Shown here piece by piece: positions 1 to 10,824 of a stretch of DNA of 64,000 nt. The translations under genes and the position numbers were made by a program. The stretch comes from Zizania palustris (lineage: Eukaryota; Streptophyta; Magnoliopsida; Poales; Poaceae): positions 14,074,162 to 14,138,161 of the forward strand of contig JAAALK010000287.1 of the NCBI GenBank assembly GCA_019279435.1. Direction: 5' to 3'. The first letter of the stretch is position 1. Every line of letters begins with the position of its first letter. The notes beneath the pieces are model-generated. The model saw only the letters and a program-made list of their open reading frames with translations, was not told the origin of the DNA and made no database searches.

Positions 1-428
1 TAAAATATATTATAGATTAAAACTGAAACATGTGCTACGGTTTGGAGCCAATAAGCATGAGCCAGCTTGAGAGCTTCACTAGTACCGACTACCGAACCAA
101 AAGAGTTGAACTCCTGATCTGATTTTCAAGTCATATCCGAACATGCAAAACTAAAACAAACGGTGAATTAAGATGGGTCTACAACATTCCAAGACTTATA
201 TCTCGATCAAAAATTTTAATGACCCGCTCATAATAAAAGGTACCAAAACAACAACATCACAATCCATATATGTTGGTTTGAAAATTTTAAATATGGCCTA
301 TAAATATATTTTTAATGTTACAAAATTATTTCCCAATTACCCCTGGCCATCTTTATTAAAGAATGCACAAAAAAAGAGTGGAATCCATGCACCATAACCA
401 TAGTCCATAAACCCTTACATAATAGCTA
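1..428. other. AT-rich intergenic DNA, no gene seen
   Basis: The reading frames here are short and show no recognisable domain, codon pattern or start context. The sequence is AT-rich. I see no tRNA, rRNA or transposon terminus that I can support. Confidence 0.6.
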
Positions 429-546
429 GGCCTCGTTTGGATGGGCCTAATCCCGGCCCATAGAATTGTATCGGCTGGGATTTTTGTTCGCCTCCCCTGC
501 CTATCCAATTGGGTGGGCTGGAATGGGGGCCCATGCAAACAAGGCC
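429..546. mobile_element. Short MITE-like inverted-repeat element
   Basis: A 118-bp segment starts GGCCTCGTTTGGATGGGCC. It ends with a sequence whose reverse complement reads GGCCTTGTTTGCATGGGCC, so the termini match at 17 of 19 positions. The interior is GC-rich and has no credible coding capacity. Termini of the GGCC-TGTTTG type occur in several grass MITE groups. I could not find a clean target-site duplication (CTA on the left, GTA on the right), so the superfamily is left open. Confidence 0.5.
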
Positions 547-1288
547 GTAGGGTGGCCATATCTCAACCGTTGGATTGGATGGGCTGTGAAAGGCCACTGT
601 GTTCCACAGGACATAGCTGTTGCAAAGATTAGCAGGCCACTTGGAAGTGAGGCCCAGACTCGTTTTTAGTCTTGCTTTTTTTAAAACAAAATTAGTTAGG
701 TAAGTAATCAAACATTCTGTAGACGTACAACACGATGCTACTAAAATTTGGTAGCTGCATAAACTTATACTGTCATCAAGTCTGTCAGAATTCAGTAGCT
801 TTCAAACCAAGTAATACCTCCACATATTTTATCTTACCAAAACTTGACCATACCAGAATTTGATTAGAGCTTCAAACCAAGGAACAATACCTCCACACTC
901 TTTGTCTTGTCAAAACTTAACAATATAAAAAATTACCATTATAAAAATATATTATAAAGTCGTTTCTGAAACAAAACAGCTCGTACATTAATTATTGTCC
1001 TCTTCTGTATTATATTTTTTGGGGATAATTATTTTCTAACTATGCTATCTAACTGGCATCGCATGTATTTTGCCGCTTCAAGTCCCTTGCTTCCCTTTCT
1101 GCCGCGCATCTAGAACTGAACGTGACTGGCAGTAAAACATGCATGTATTTTCGCGTGGTTTTGGCGGGAGACGAAGAAATGACGAACTAGAACTTAACTG
1201 TCATTCTACGTAACTCCCTACCTTATCCTCTGCGTGATGAGATCGACACAGAGAAAGATCTTTTGGATTCTGAGAAAGATTATAATAA
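547..1288. other. Intergenic DNA, no gene seen
   Basis: There is no long open frame. The sequence is AT-rich with poly-T and poly-A runs. Two partly repeated phrases, built on 'cttcaaaccaa' and 'atacctccaca', recur around 797-895, which suggests a small local duplication. No function is supported. Confidence 0.5.
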
Positions 1289-1291
1289 TAA

Positions 1292-1532
1292 GAGAATCCA
1301 CAATGGTTACCTCAAATAGTTAGCTGATGTGGCACTGAGAGAAAAATAAAAATAATAATTTATCTTACTACTAGTATTTGGTCTCATACATAATACACTC
1401 AGTTTCTTGCAATACGTGAAATCTCCTATCTATTAGCTCGTCGCTAGCTATTCTCTTTTTCCCCATATTTTTTATCCACGTAGAAAAGAGAGTAGATCTA
1501 GCTAGTGAAATAGTTTACCATTGGAAATGCTC
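1292..1532. mobile_element. Tourist-like MITE, TAA target duplication
   Basis: A 241-bp element is flanked on both sides by TAA (1289-1291 and 1533-1535). The left end GAGAATCCACAATGGT is an imperfect inverted repeat of the right end, which reads ACCATTGGAAATGCTC on the plus strand. The interior is AT-rich and non-coding. A three-base TAA duplication, short length and CCAATGG-type termini are typical of PIF/Harbinger-derived (Tourist-like) MITEs in grass genomes. The superfamily rests on the target duplication alone. Confidence 0.6.
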
Positions 1533-1535
1533 TAA

Positions 1536-3192
1536 GAAGCTAGGCAGTGCAAAGTTCGTTCTAGTTTCACACCCACACAACGTACGGTTTCCAAAACAGA
1601 TGATTAATTACCGCTGCTAGCCGATCAATAAGATTGACAAAAACATGGTACCCGTATTTTAAAGGAAATTAACGTACCTCCTGCACGCTGCATATCTTCG
1701 GTTTCTTCAGAGAAAAGAAAATTTTGTGCGTCCTGATGAGATGGGCGGCGGCGTCACGTTCTTGGGATCGCAAGCGTCATTCTGATGCCTGTTTTGTTTT
1801 GTGTTGTTAATTATAGTTTATGTCGACGTCATTAGCAGCTAGCTAGCAAATTAACGCAAGGCAGGCTGCCAGCAAGTAGCTAGTAAAAAGACAAAGGAAT
1901 CATGGATCAGTACTATATATAGTATATAATTGATATCTCAGAGAGTCGTGAGATAATCGATAGGATCCTGTGTGATCGACGATCGATGCATGGATGAGAG
2001 AATGTTCAAACCGACCGAACGATCGACAATTCAACTGTGTTTTGTTGTTTATTTGTGGCACGTTTCAAATCGATCGACAGCGGTATATATATCTATATGC
2101 AAGTAGTGTTGATTGATTAGTCATGAGCTGCCAAATTAATGGCACACACTGCTCTACACTGCTGTGGCGTTTTCTTCCAAGAAAACGTACAAGCTAGAAC
2201 AAACTGCAGCACAATATAATGGACTTTTATTTGATCACGAGAGGTATATATCCAACGAACACTTGTTTAATCAGCACCTGCTCACCACCATTTTCGCCAT
2301 CAAGTTATTCTACCATCTAGAAGAGCTAGCTAAAAAGTTAAGATAGGATCGATATGTTTAGTTTCATCCAATTGGCCGGGACATGCATGTTACCACTCAT
2401 CAATTCGATCGATCGGCGATATAGTGGAAAACAGAAATTGCTTTAGAGTATTAAAATTCTTAACCCAGATCTTATCACCTTGGTGTGGCTCTAGTTTATC
2501 GTTGAAATTAGTGTGGAAATGCATGCTTGAATTGCCTGCCTGATCTAGAAGGGCGCCTCTCCTATCATAATCTTTGGGTGGCCTAAACTTTCTATGCAAG
2601 CTTCAAATCGATCACTCATACTATTATCATCACAGACGGTCCATGATTATCACTGATAATTGGCACCCATGATTGATGAGTACGTGGTAATGACACAGGG
2701 AACCTGCAGGTGATAACACTGGACGTAGAACAATTAATCTGACGTGGAAGTATCTTATAAATATTTTACATGAAAGAGATAAAAGACAAAAAAAAAGTGC
2801 ATGGACAAATTGGTCGGTAGGACTGAACCGGGCCGCGCCGCTGTTTTCTGATACCACACCAACGATAGTATGAAGCCGTGTGACCCCTGCAGTACGTATA
2901 AGACAAGTCGTCCCTGAACAGATAAAAGGTGCGCGACCACACGAATCTCTGAATTTCGTATTCCTTAAGTACGATCATATATTTTTAGAAGAGTTATATA
3001 TCATTTTTTCTCAGGTATGTAGCCTTATTTAAGTTGTTCAGTAATACAAAATATATAATCTATTCAATAATTATTTCTAACCATAGCAGTCGCGCGATAT
3101 CACTGCTCACACCGTGGTTGTGATCTCATTTAGCCTATATTTACAATTTGACATATGGGCCTGGAATTTTCGTGGTGGACTAAAATACCGAG
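1536..3192. other. Intergenic DNA, no gene supported
   Basis: There are short reading frames of 60-75 codons (for example 2164-2346 plus, 2390-2599 minus, 2630-2857 minus). None has a recognisable domain, paired splice sites or a neighbour suggesting a gene. Around 1980-2110 GATCGA-type words are dense. The segment may include promoter or UTR sequence of a gene outside the window, but nothing here shows that. Confidence 0.5.
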
Positions 3193-3194
3193 AT

Positions 3195-3280
<86 letters not shown>
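3195..3280. repeat. (TA)n microsatellite
   Basis: An uninterrupted TA dinucleotide run of about 85 bases. It abuts a Micron-like unit; similar TA runs lie at about 3405-3425, 3582-3590 and 3692-3729, between and after related units. Confidence 0.95.
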
Positions 3281-3281
<1 letters not shown>

Positions 3282-3690
3282 CGCTATTCTACGCTACGTG
3301 TGTAGAATAGCTATACTATATCGATTACTTTCAGTAGTAGATTTTTTCAGTAGTAGATTTCTCGGTAGAATAGCTATGCTACACCCATAGTGTAGGATAA
3401 CATTTATATATATATATATATATATTCGGGAGCGCTATTCTACACCACGTGTGTAGAATAACTATTCTATGCCGATCACTTTCAGTAGTAAATTTTTTCA
3501 GTAAAATAACAATTAAGTACTACTTTTTTCTCAGTAATAGATTTCTCGGTAGAATAGTTATTCTATACCCGTAGTGTAGCATATATATATACAAATGCTA
3601 TCATACATCACGTGTGTAGAATAACTATTCTACGGAGAAAATCTACTACTGAAAGTAGAATTTCCGTGGCCGGTGTAGAATAACGCTCCC

Positions 3691-3691
<1 letters not shown>
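3281..3691. mobile_element. Three Micron-like MITE units in TA repeats
   Basis: Three related units lie in a row, separated by TA microsatellite. Unit 1 is about 3281-3402 and unit 2 about 3427-3580, both starting GCGCTATTCTAC. Unit 3, about 3594-3691, has its GAGCG-type end on the right (GTAGAATAACGCTCCC), so it lies in opposite orientation. Shared internal words are GTGTGTAGAATA, TTTCAGTAGTA and TTTCTCGGTAGAATAG. Micron elements of rice are a known MITE family that sits within (TA)n loci, and this arrangement resembles them. The family assignment is by architecture, not by alignment. Confidence 0.55.

Positions 3692-3729
<38 letters not shown>
3692..3729. repeat. (TA)n microsatellite
   Basis: A TA run of about 37 bases directly follows the third Micron-like unit, so the whole cluster is bracketed by TA repeats. 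Confidence 0.9.
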
Positions 3730-3732
<3 letters not shown>

Positions 3733-3736
3733 TGTA

Positions 3737-4194
3737 AGAGATATCATAATTTTAGTGTTAATTTTGATACATCTTAGCAAGGCTGAAAAATTGGCTCGAG
3801 CTTGAGAGCTAGTTGGAGGCTCAACTCGTAGGTTAAACGAGCCAAGCTCAACCCTAAGTTTTAAGCTTGGTTCCGAACCGAGTCAAGTTACTCGGCTCGT
3901 TTGGCTCGTAAGTCTGATTTATTTTTAAATTTTAATATATAAAATATTTTATTTGAGTGTGATACATAGTATTTAGTGTATATCACGATTTTTATTGATT
4001 GTTGATATTTTATTATTAAATATAGTACATATCAATATATAATTTTTAAATTTAGATATGTTTTAATTTTTATTTAACATATAACACATATTCAAACTGG
4101 TAGGCTTGAGAGCCGGCTCGAGCTTGGCTCATAGAAATCTCTTAGTATCGTATCCATAAATACTAAAATTAATACTAAAAATTATGGTCTCTCT
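3737..4194. mobile_element. Inverted-repeat element (MITE or degraded DNA transposon)
   Basis: The left end reads AGAGATATCATAATTTTAGT and continues GTTAATTTT. The reverse complement of the right end reads AGAGACCATAATTTTTAGTA followed by TTAATTTT, so the termini are imperfect inverted repeats of about 30 bases. The interior has GAGCC/CTCGAGCTTG words (3793-3905 and 4107-4131) that form smaller hairpins. There is no coding capacity. The superfamily is not determined because no clear target duplication is visible beside the TA repeats. Confidence 0.45.
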
Positions 4195-5787
4195 AGGTAC
4201 CTTTGACTTTAAAATTTCCTATTTTTAAAAGCAGAGAGCAAGATAAAAAAATTGAAAATGAATGGCCATATAGCCTTAAAAGTGATTTTACCGTCCTCAA
4301 AAACTGAGAAACGCATATCTATTATAAATTTTGGTATTTCTAGGTATCTTTGGTACCTATATCTCTTTGTACTACTTATGTAATTGAGAGAATTTCTTAT
4401 ATGCCATTGAAAATTATTAGTTTCTTTATATGCCATAAAAAATTAACCATTTTCTTATATGCCATCAAACAAAAAATTTCGTCCCTATTATGCCATTCAC
4501 GTCATCGCTTCGTTTACTAACTGGTTAGTTAGTAAGAAAAGTACACAATTACCCCTCTTCTTCTCTTGGGCCCTATCCCCAAGTCCTACTTCTCTACTTC
4601 TGAGCTCACCAGCTTCTATGAATTTTTCCAAAAATTCAGAATTTTCAGCTAACTTTCGAAATTTTTGACCGAGATTTTTAAATTCAAATTCAAATTTTAG
4701 TTTGAACTTGTGTTCAAACTTTTTGACAAAAAGTTGAAGTCGGCGGTGAAGCACAGCGCGCTATAGTGGTTTGGGCAAGTGAAGCTGGCGAAAGTGTGAA
4801 TCCACATCGAGTGCATTTGGAGTGGTAGGAGAAATAGAGTTTAGGAGCAACATATTGCCATTTTGATAAAAAGATAACTATACAGTTCTTTCTAACAGTA
4901 CGTGCTTGTGTGACTTGGAAGGCATAACAAGGAGGAAAATTTTTGTTTGATAGTACATAATGATGTTATTAGTAGCCTCAATAAATACATGTAAGATTGT
5001 TTTTTGAATTTCTAGGCTATAAGTTTCTGGACCAAACGAGCGAGATATATATAAACGTGTGGTCGTGAGGATTGCATCGTTGCATATATTACACATGATG
5101 TCACAACGAACGCACAGACGTTTAGTCCGTTTATTTATACAGCTCATCCCGTAGGCCATACCACAACTTACAAGTTGGAAAATTGGACGGACTTTCGGAA
5201 CAAAACCGACCCATGAGTTTTACATGTTTAAATTATCCATTAATCCATGTTGTCAATTGGATAGAGATTTCATCAATTCGGAAGCCGATCGATAATGACA
5301 TCAAGTTGTATTATTTGTGTCATGAAAAGAGCACATCTGATCTGCCTGGTGATATCTATACAGTCCGTACCATATATGCGTATGCAGGCAGTCACGGGAT
5401 CCATTTCGCTCAATTTTTTTTTCACTTGATTTGACCTTTTGAAAATTCCACGAACTTTGAACTATTTGCTGGTAAAGACAGGCACCCATATGACATATGT
5501 GTACTCTCTTGCTTTGTTTTCTTCCTTTCTCTGAAATAAAATGTAATACTCTAGTTCATTCAGGAATTTCCCGTCAAACATTTCGGCCGTAAAGTTACTG
5601 TGGGTTCGATCCAACTTGCTTGACCATTTAGACAAAGCTATGTACGGATTAATAGATAATTAATATTACCGTTCTCATAAACAAATAAATTATATTTTTA
5701 AAGTGGATTAAATTAAAGCAACTAAGATATTTGAGCTGATTATTTAAGTCAGTTTTTAGCTATCCATACAAAACAGTGAGATTTGTA
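4195..5787. other. Intergenic DNA with ATATGCCAT motif repeats
   Basis: Between 4396 and 4500 the word TATGCCAT recurs four times (near 4399, 4428, 4457 and 4487), each preceded by a T-rich tract; a related TTGCCATTTT occurs at about 4855. The spacing of about 29 bases makes this a degenerate tandem motif, perhaps the subterminal part of a DNA transposon. No open frame in this stretch has a recognisable product. Frames such as 4878-5159 minus and 5183-5434 plus look like chance. Confidence 0.45.
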
Positions 5788-5910
5788 TCAATTAAATCAG
5801 AGAAAAAAATACAAGATTACGATTCCAGAAGATCGTAATCATGAAAAATCAATTAAACCGGAGAAAAAAAATACAAGATTACAATTCCAGAAGATCGTAA
5901 TCATGAAAAA
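5788..5910. repeat. 61-bp direct duplication with internal hairpin
   Basis: Two adjacent copies (5788-5848 and 5849-5910) begin TCAATTAAA and end TAATCATGAAAAA. They differ at only a few positions. Each copy contains GATTAC(G/A)AT, a short loop, and ATCGTAATC, so each can form a 9-bp stem. Confidence 0.85.
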
Positions 5911-6888
5911 ACTAACAAAATTGCACTCCGCAAGGGCCACCAACTTCTTCTCACAAACCATGGATAATACTAACATCAAATGAGCCGTCACTAAAGAAGA
6001 CCAACCTAATGCTAATAGGTGAGACACCGACACTTGACAAACCAAACCATACAAGTAACCCCCTTAAGCAAGACTCACAACTAACTAGGGAGCGAGCGCT
6101 GAAGGATGAACCTATAGAAGATCAACAAAGGTGAGCAAAAAGAGTTCATGATGCAAAAATGCTGTCATCATCTGCCTAAGAGTTTTAGGCTATTTTTTTA
6201 CCAGAGTCTTGCGATGGGGTGAGAGGGTGATTACGCGATAAAGCATCGAAGGAGGACCATGATGCCATAAGGCATCATCAATGTTGGTCCAACCAAATTG
6301 GGTAAGTCTTTCACCTGAACCAAACCTCTAAAAGCAAGTATCCTACCACCAGAAGAATACAGGACAAAACAAGACCTTGCAACTTGTATCCCTCCACCAA
6401 CATAACCCTAGCACACAAATGAAACAGTAGGTAAACAAAGCTTCTTGTAGCCCAATTAAAACTCCGCCAAAACCAAGGATCGCCCTATGACCGAGAAGGA
6501 AGGCGACCGCAGTTGAGGAGGAGCTCGTGGAGGAGCAGAAGAAGCTAGAAGAAAGCGATCACTACACTGCTGAGACGAAGCAAGTCAAGCCAACGATGGA
6601 CACGATGTGGGCAACACGAAGAGAGAACACAATCAGACACACCTATAGCCGAAGGCCCCTTGCACACCACTCATGATGTCTAGAAAAAAAGAGAACTAAT
6701 CATCTTATGAAAACCTTGAAGTTAGCACTTAGTGGGTACCAAAGAAAATGCCACCAAGACCGACGACCCTTCGGAAGGAAGAATAAAATTGTTGAGCAAG
6801 CAAACAATGCCAACACCAGCCTCAACAGGTCAATTTAGTGAAGGCAAAAAAACTTGATATCCCCACACCGGAGCAAATTGTGACGCCA
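5911..6888. other. Intergenic DNA, no gene seen
   Basis: The sequence is purine-rich with GAAG words but has no sustained open frame and no recognised terminus. It ends at CAAAT (6884-6888), the target duplication of the following solo LTR. It could be a decayed transposon; I cannot assign it. Confidence 0.4.
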
Positions 6889-9800
6889 CGATTTAACAAA
6901 TCGGAACATTATTGAATTTCCACAGAAAAACAATAATAACAAGAGGTTCATCATGCGACAACGTTCATACGGGCAAACATTCGTGGTACGCAGACCACAT
7001 TATTACAAAAGAGTAAAATTAAAATGAATAATAAAAGCATGACGAACGCCCTCTTTAGGATCTTCTTCTTGACTGGGTCGCTACTCTAGACCATCCTCCT
7101 CGTAGTAGGCATCCTCTGAATTGTGTGTCCAACGAGTATGAGTACAAAGAGTACTCAACAAGTCACCGCAAATGCAAATAGTAATGCAAGATAATAACAA
7201 AGGAAGGATAATGGCTAAAAGTGCGGAAAAATACATTTTTCAGTTATTGCATTTAGTGTAGTCAAATTTTATCATGCGGAATAATAAACATGAGCATCAT
7301 AATACCATCTAACTCGAGGAGTACGTTTTCCCTCCTCGCACAACAGTCCTTACATGTCAAACCATCATGCACATACATATTAAAAGTAAACTAACTGTGG
7401 GATGTCACGCAACCCGCCCTTGACCGTGGGCTCGGCTTTTCAAAAAGATTAATGACTCTGATCAGAGGTGTACTACTGTACCCACAAGGCACGCACTCAT
7501 CCCAAACACCAAAGTGTAACGAGATGACCCATACCACGGGAACTCGTGCCAAAACCTCAGCATGAAATGCTCCAAGCGATAACCACCCGCTCTAGGTTTC
7601 GCCGACGCGCCGGGCCGCATCCCGGCTAACGTCGCACCCCCTTTTGCGCCACGTCGGTAAAGCCACCCGCAGGTGTAGCTTGACCCATCTCCAAATGGTG
7701 GCCTCGGTTTGGAACACTCCATACCTTAGTTAGGACTTACCCATTAGACTTGTGGTTAGTACGGAAGTGTATTGCAACGGATCCCTCAGACCGGTCCTTA
7801 TAGTGCCCCGGGTGCTACCGACCAATGCCCTAGCTTGCACCCGAAACCCACCATGCATACACTCACAACCAAAACTCTATCACCAACAGAATTCCAAGGA
7901 TAAGGATAACGGGGATCATGTAGTAGAACCAAGTTGCTACGACTCATTTTTAATCCTGTAGCGATCGTGTCGATACATTGGACACTAGCTAATAATACTA
8001 ATCATGTGGTGACAAGGAGTTTAGGCTAGATAGCATGGCTTGGGTTGCACATCAAGGTCGGGGGATCCTAATAAATATATTGTAAGGGTTTCATTTTACT
8101 AATGCATGTATATCCTATGGGTTTTAGCGATAGATTAATAAAACATGGGTTCAATATGCTCAAAATATTGGTTTGGTGACTTGCCTTGTTCGATGAAAGG
8201 TGAGGGAGGGACTTCCGGGAAATACTCTGGTTTCTCGGCGGCGTCGTAGTCTTTTTAACATGAATAATAAACATAATATTCAATAAACAATACAAAATCA
8301 CACAACAAGCATAAAGGTTTTGCTTAGGTCAACTTAAGGAAAATAAAGGTGTTAAGTTCCTGAAATTCATTTTATGGATATTTAAAATGAACTATAATGA
8401 AATATGGTCCTTTATAAAAGGGATTTTAATTGTGAATAATCTTATTTTAAGTTTTCTAACTAACTTAAAATAAGAGGTCCAGAGAAAACTTAGTGGTTTC
8501 ATTATATTAACAGGAAATGAATAAATATAAATTTTGCTGAAATTTAAATAATTAAATTTGTAATTTACTCTAAGGGCATTTGAATACTTTATTAAATAAG
8601 AATGAAATATTCAAAGTAAACATACTGTTTTTATTGCATTAACATGTAGAGAATAAAGTTACAAATTTTCTGGAATTGAAATGATAATTTTTGGTGTTAA
8701 AATGTGCCAGATATGAATTTTGGAAGTTTAAAACCATTTCTGGAATTTAAATTAAATCCAAAACAGCCTCGGGTCCACGGTGAGCCGGGCTCACGGTGAA
8801 CCCGCGCATTGTGCGCGTGCGCCGGAACGAGATCCACCATTGGATCGCGATCGGGCGGCCACGGGCGAGGCGGGGGAGTTAAAATAATGTGGACAACTGA
8901 GATTAAAACGTTGAACCGATACGCATCATGCGACTCAGATCGAATGCGGGTTTTAAATACCGATGGACACACGAGATTAAAACGTACTGATTCACTACGA
9001 TCCAACACATCAGATTAAATCGCGAAACGACCTAACTTCCACCGTTGGATCAGGATCGCATGGCAGAGGGTGAATCCGACACGACATGAGTACTCAGCCC
9101 GTGCCGGTCATCTTCTCCGGCGACAGCGAGCGGGCCAGAGGCCACGGCGAGCGACGGCGGCCCTAGCTAAGCCTAGAAATGGAAAGAGGACGCTAAGGGG
9201 AACACGGGGGTACCTTAGGCGAGGCGAGAGGTCGACGGAGCGTGGCCGGCGATGAGGGTAGACGACGGAGTGGTTCGGGTTCCTTGTCGGCGACGGCAAT
9301 TCGGCGGGGTTCGTCATCGGCGGAGGGGTGGCTGAGGTTGGCGAGGTCCTTGCGGTCACAATGGTGTGGTCGTCTAGGACGGAGGGGGACTCCGGCGATG
9401 GCGAGCGATGGCTGGAGTGCAGGTGGCGGTGTGGCGCTATAGTTCGGATTGTGAGCGTTCTGTTCGATCTCGCAGCGAATTGACGTGGGGGTCGAACGCG
9501 GTGGAGGCCAGGGGGTTAAATAGAGGCGCCGAAGGGGTTCATAGGGGGTCGCATGCAAGGAAAGCCGAGGGGAGGTTTTAACTCGTCGGCGAGGTCTCGG
9601 CCATGCACGCGCAGCGCGATCCCGAGGTGTAATCGCAAGGTTTAACGAGGGGAAACGGTCGGCCGGGCGCGGGGGACCGAGTAATGGCGCCAATTTAATG
9701 GGAGAGGGGCCAGCGAGGCAGATCCGAGGGGAATTGATTCGGCCGGCGAGGTTTGGGGGCGGTGGCACGAGGTGTATGACGGTCCTGACAAGCGGGGGCC

Positions 9801-10292
9801 ACAGGCCAGCGGGCGCGAGTGAACGGGTGGCGACTAATGGGTGGGGTCGGGCGTGAGGGGTTCGGTTGGCGTCGACAGGTGGGGCCGAGGCGTCGGGTAT
9901 GCACACGAAGAGAGAGGGGCTCGCTGACAAGCGGGGTCCACAGGTCAGACGGGGCACGCGGGGAGGAGTGGGCTGGGCCGGCCGGGGGAGAGAGAAAGGG
10001 AGGGGGAGGGCTCGTTACTGTTTAAATGCTTTTCTGAATAAAAATATTTACAAAAATTGATTTAAAATATTTGGGCTACTTTCAAGGGTGATAAAAATTT
10101 GTAAAAATTCTCAAAAATATATTTGGCCTCTTGGGAACTCATACAAAATTTTCTAGCCTCTGGTTCGACCATTTCATCTAGGTTCTAGTTCAAAAAGGTT
10201 AAGGAGGGCATTAAAGGTATTTCTAAAATAAATAATTCCAGGAAAATATATTAATTGATATTTTTATTTCTTTGAAAATTTGGGGTGTTTCA
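6889..10292 (-). mobile_element. Solo LTR, 3.4 kb, Gypsy type (probably Del/Tekay)
   Basis: This 3404-bp segment starts TGTGACGCC and ends GGGGTGTTTCA. It is flanked by the 5-bp duplication CAAAT (6884-6888, 10293-10297). Its reverse complement matches element C (37682-48519 without its insertions) along its length, which identifies it as a repeat family unit. It has no PBS, PPT or gag-pol, so it is read as a solo LTR left by recombination between two LTRs. Orientation is inferred from the C copy, where a TTATTTAAA promoter-like box precedes an AATAAA near the far end. Very long LTRs starting TGTAACACCCC suggest the Del/Tekay chromovirus group, but no protein is present to prove it. Confidence 0.75.
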
Positions 10293-10297
10293 CAAAT

Positions 10298-10526
10298 CAC
10301 GTGCGCCAACTTGCTCCACACTGGGGCACGACCACCGGAGCAAAACCAAGAATACGATCACCCAAGTAGACAGGATCACCAACCCCTTGAGCCCCTAACA
10401 ACCACCCATACAGAGAAGGGAGAGAGAGAAATTTCTTCTAGGGAGGGAGGGGAGGGGCGGTGGATGTAAGGAGAAAGAGGACCATCATATCCAACGTCTA
10501 GCTGACGTTGCTCCACATGCAGCCAG
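10298..10526. other. Intergenic DNA between solo LTR and CACTA end
   Basis: There is no open frame of note. A purine-rich GGGAGGGAGG tract lies at 10440-10456. This is the original flank on which the CACTA end sits. Confidence 0.4.
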
Positions 10527-10618
10527 CACTACGGGAGAACAGGATTTCGCCGAGTGTCTAAGGCACTCGGCAAAACCTCTTTTGCGCTTGGCGAAAGGTT
10601 CGCCGATGAAAAGAATAA
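10527..10618. mobile_element. CACTA (En/Spm) transposon terminus, truncated
   Basis: The segment begins CACTACGGGAGAA. It then has GCCGAGTGTCTAAGGCACTCGGC, an inverted repeat with the GCCGAGTG core found at the ends of many grass CACTA elements. Only about 90 bases remain before the LTR of Copia element B begins at 10619, so B inserted into this transposon. The other end should lie beyond the far end of B, outside the window. Confidence 0.65.
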
Positions 10619-10813
10619 TGTGCTAAATCGCACTTGCCTCAGTTGGGCTTCTGGTTTATTTATAGATGATCAATAAATTTGTAGGAGAAGATCCATGCAC
10701 CAGGATAGCTAACTGAATAACTGATCAATGGAAGACTCGGTACACTGAATGATCTCTAACGATTCTATCCTATCGTTCCATGCTCATACTCTGAACCTAT
10801 TACATTTCTAACA
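10619..10813 (-). mobile_element. 3' LTR of Copia element B
   Basis: On the minus strand this 195-bp segment begins TGTTAGAAATG, holds a CTATAAATA box (about 10658-10666) and ends TTTAGCACA. It directly follows the stop of the B polyprotein and a short purine tract (GCGGAGG), as expected for a 3' LTR after its polypurine tract. Short LTRs starting TGTTAGAA fit Ale/Retrofit-type Copia elements. The left boundary is inferred from the TG/CA rule and is the least certain part. Confidence 0.55.
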
Positions 10814-10824
10814 CCTCCGCGCAA

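Noticed and set aside
2164..2346. 60-codon frame as a small host gene
   Set aside because: It lacks a proper ATG start in the listed frame, and no domain, promoter or paired splice signal is seen.
3193..3390. Frame of alternating Tyr-Ile residues
   Set aside because: It is a translation of the TA microsatellite.
9193..9957. 254-codon minus-strand frame in the 3.4-kb solo LTR
   Set aside because: It is a Pro/Arg-rich frame in GC-rich DNA. The homologous stretch in C does not keep it open. Treated as chance.
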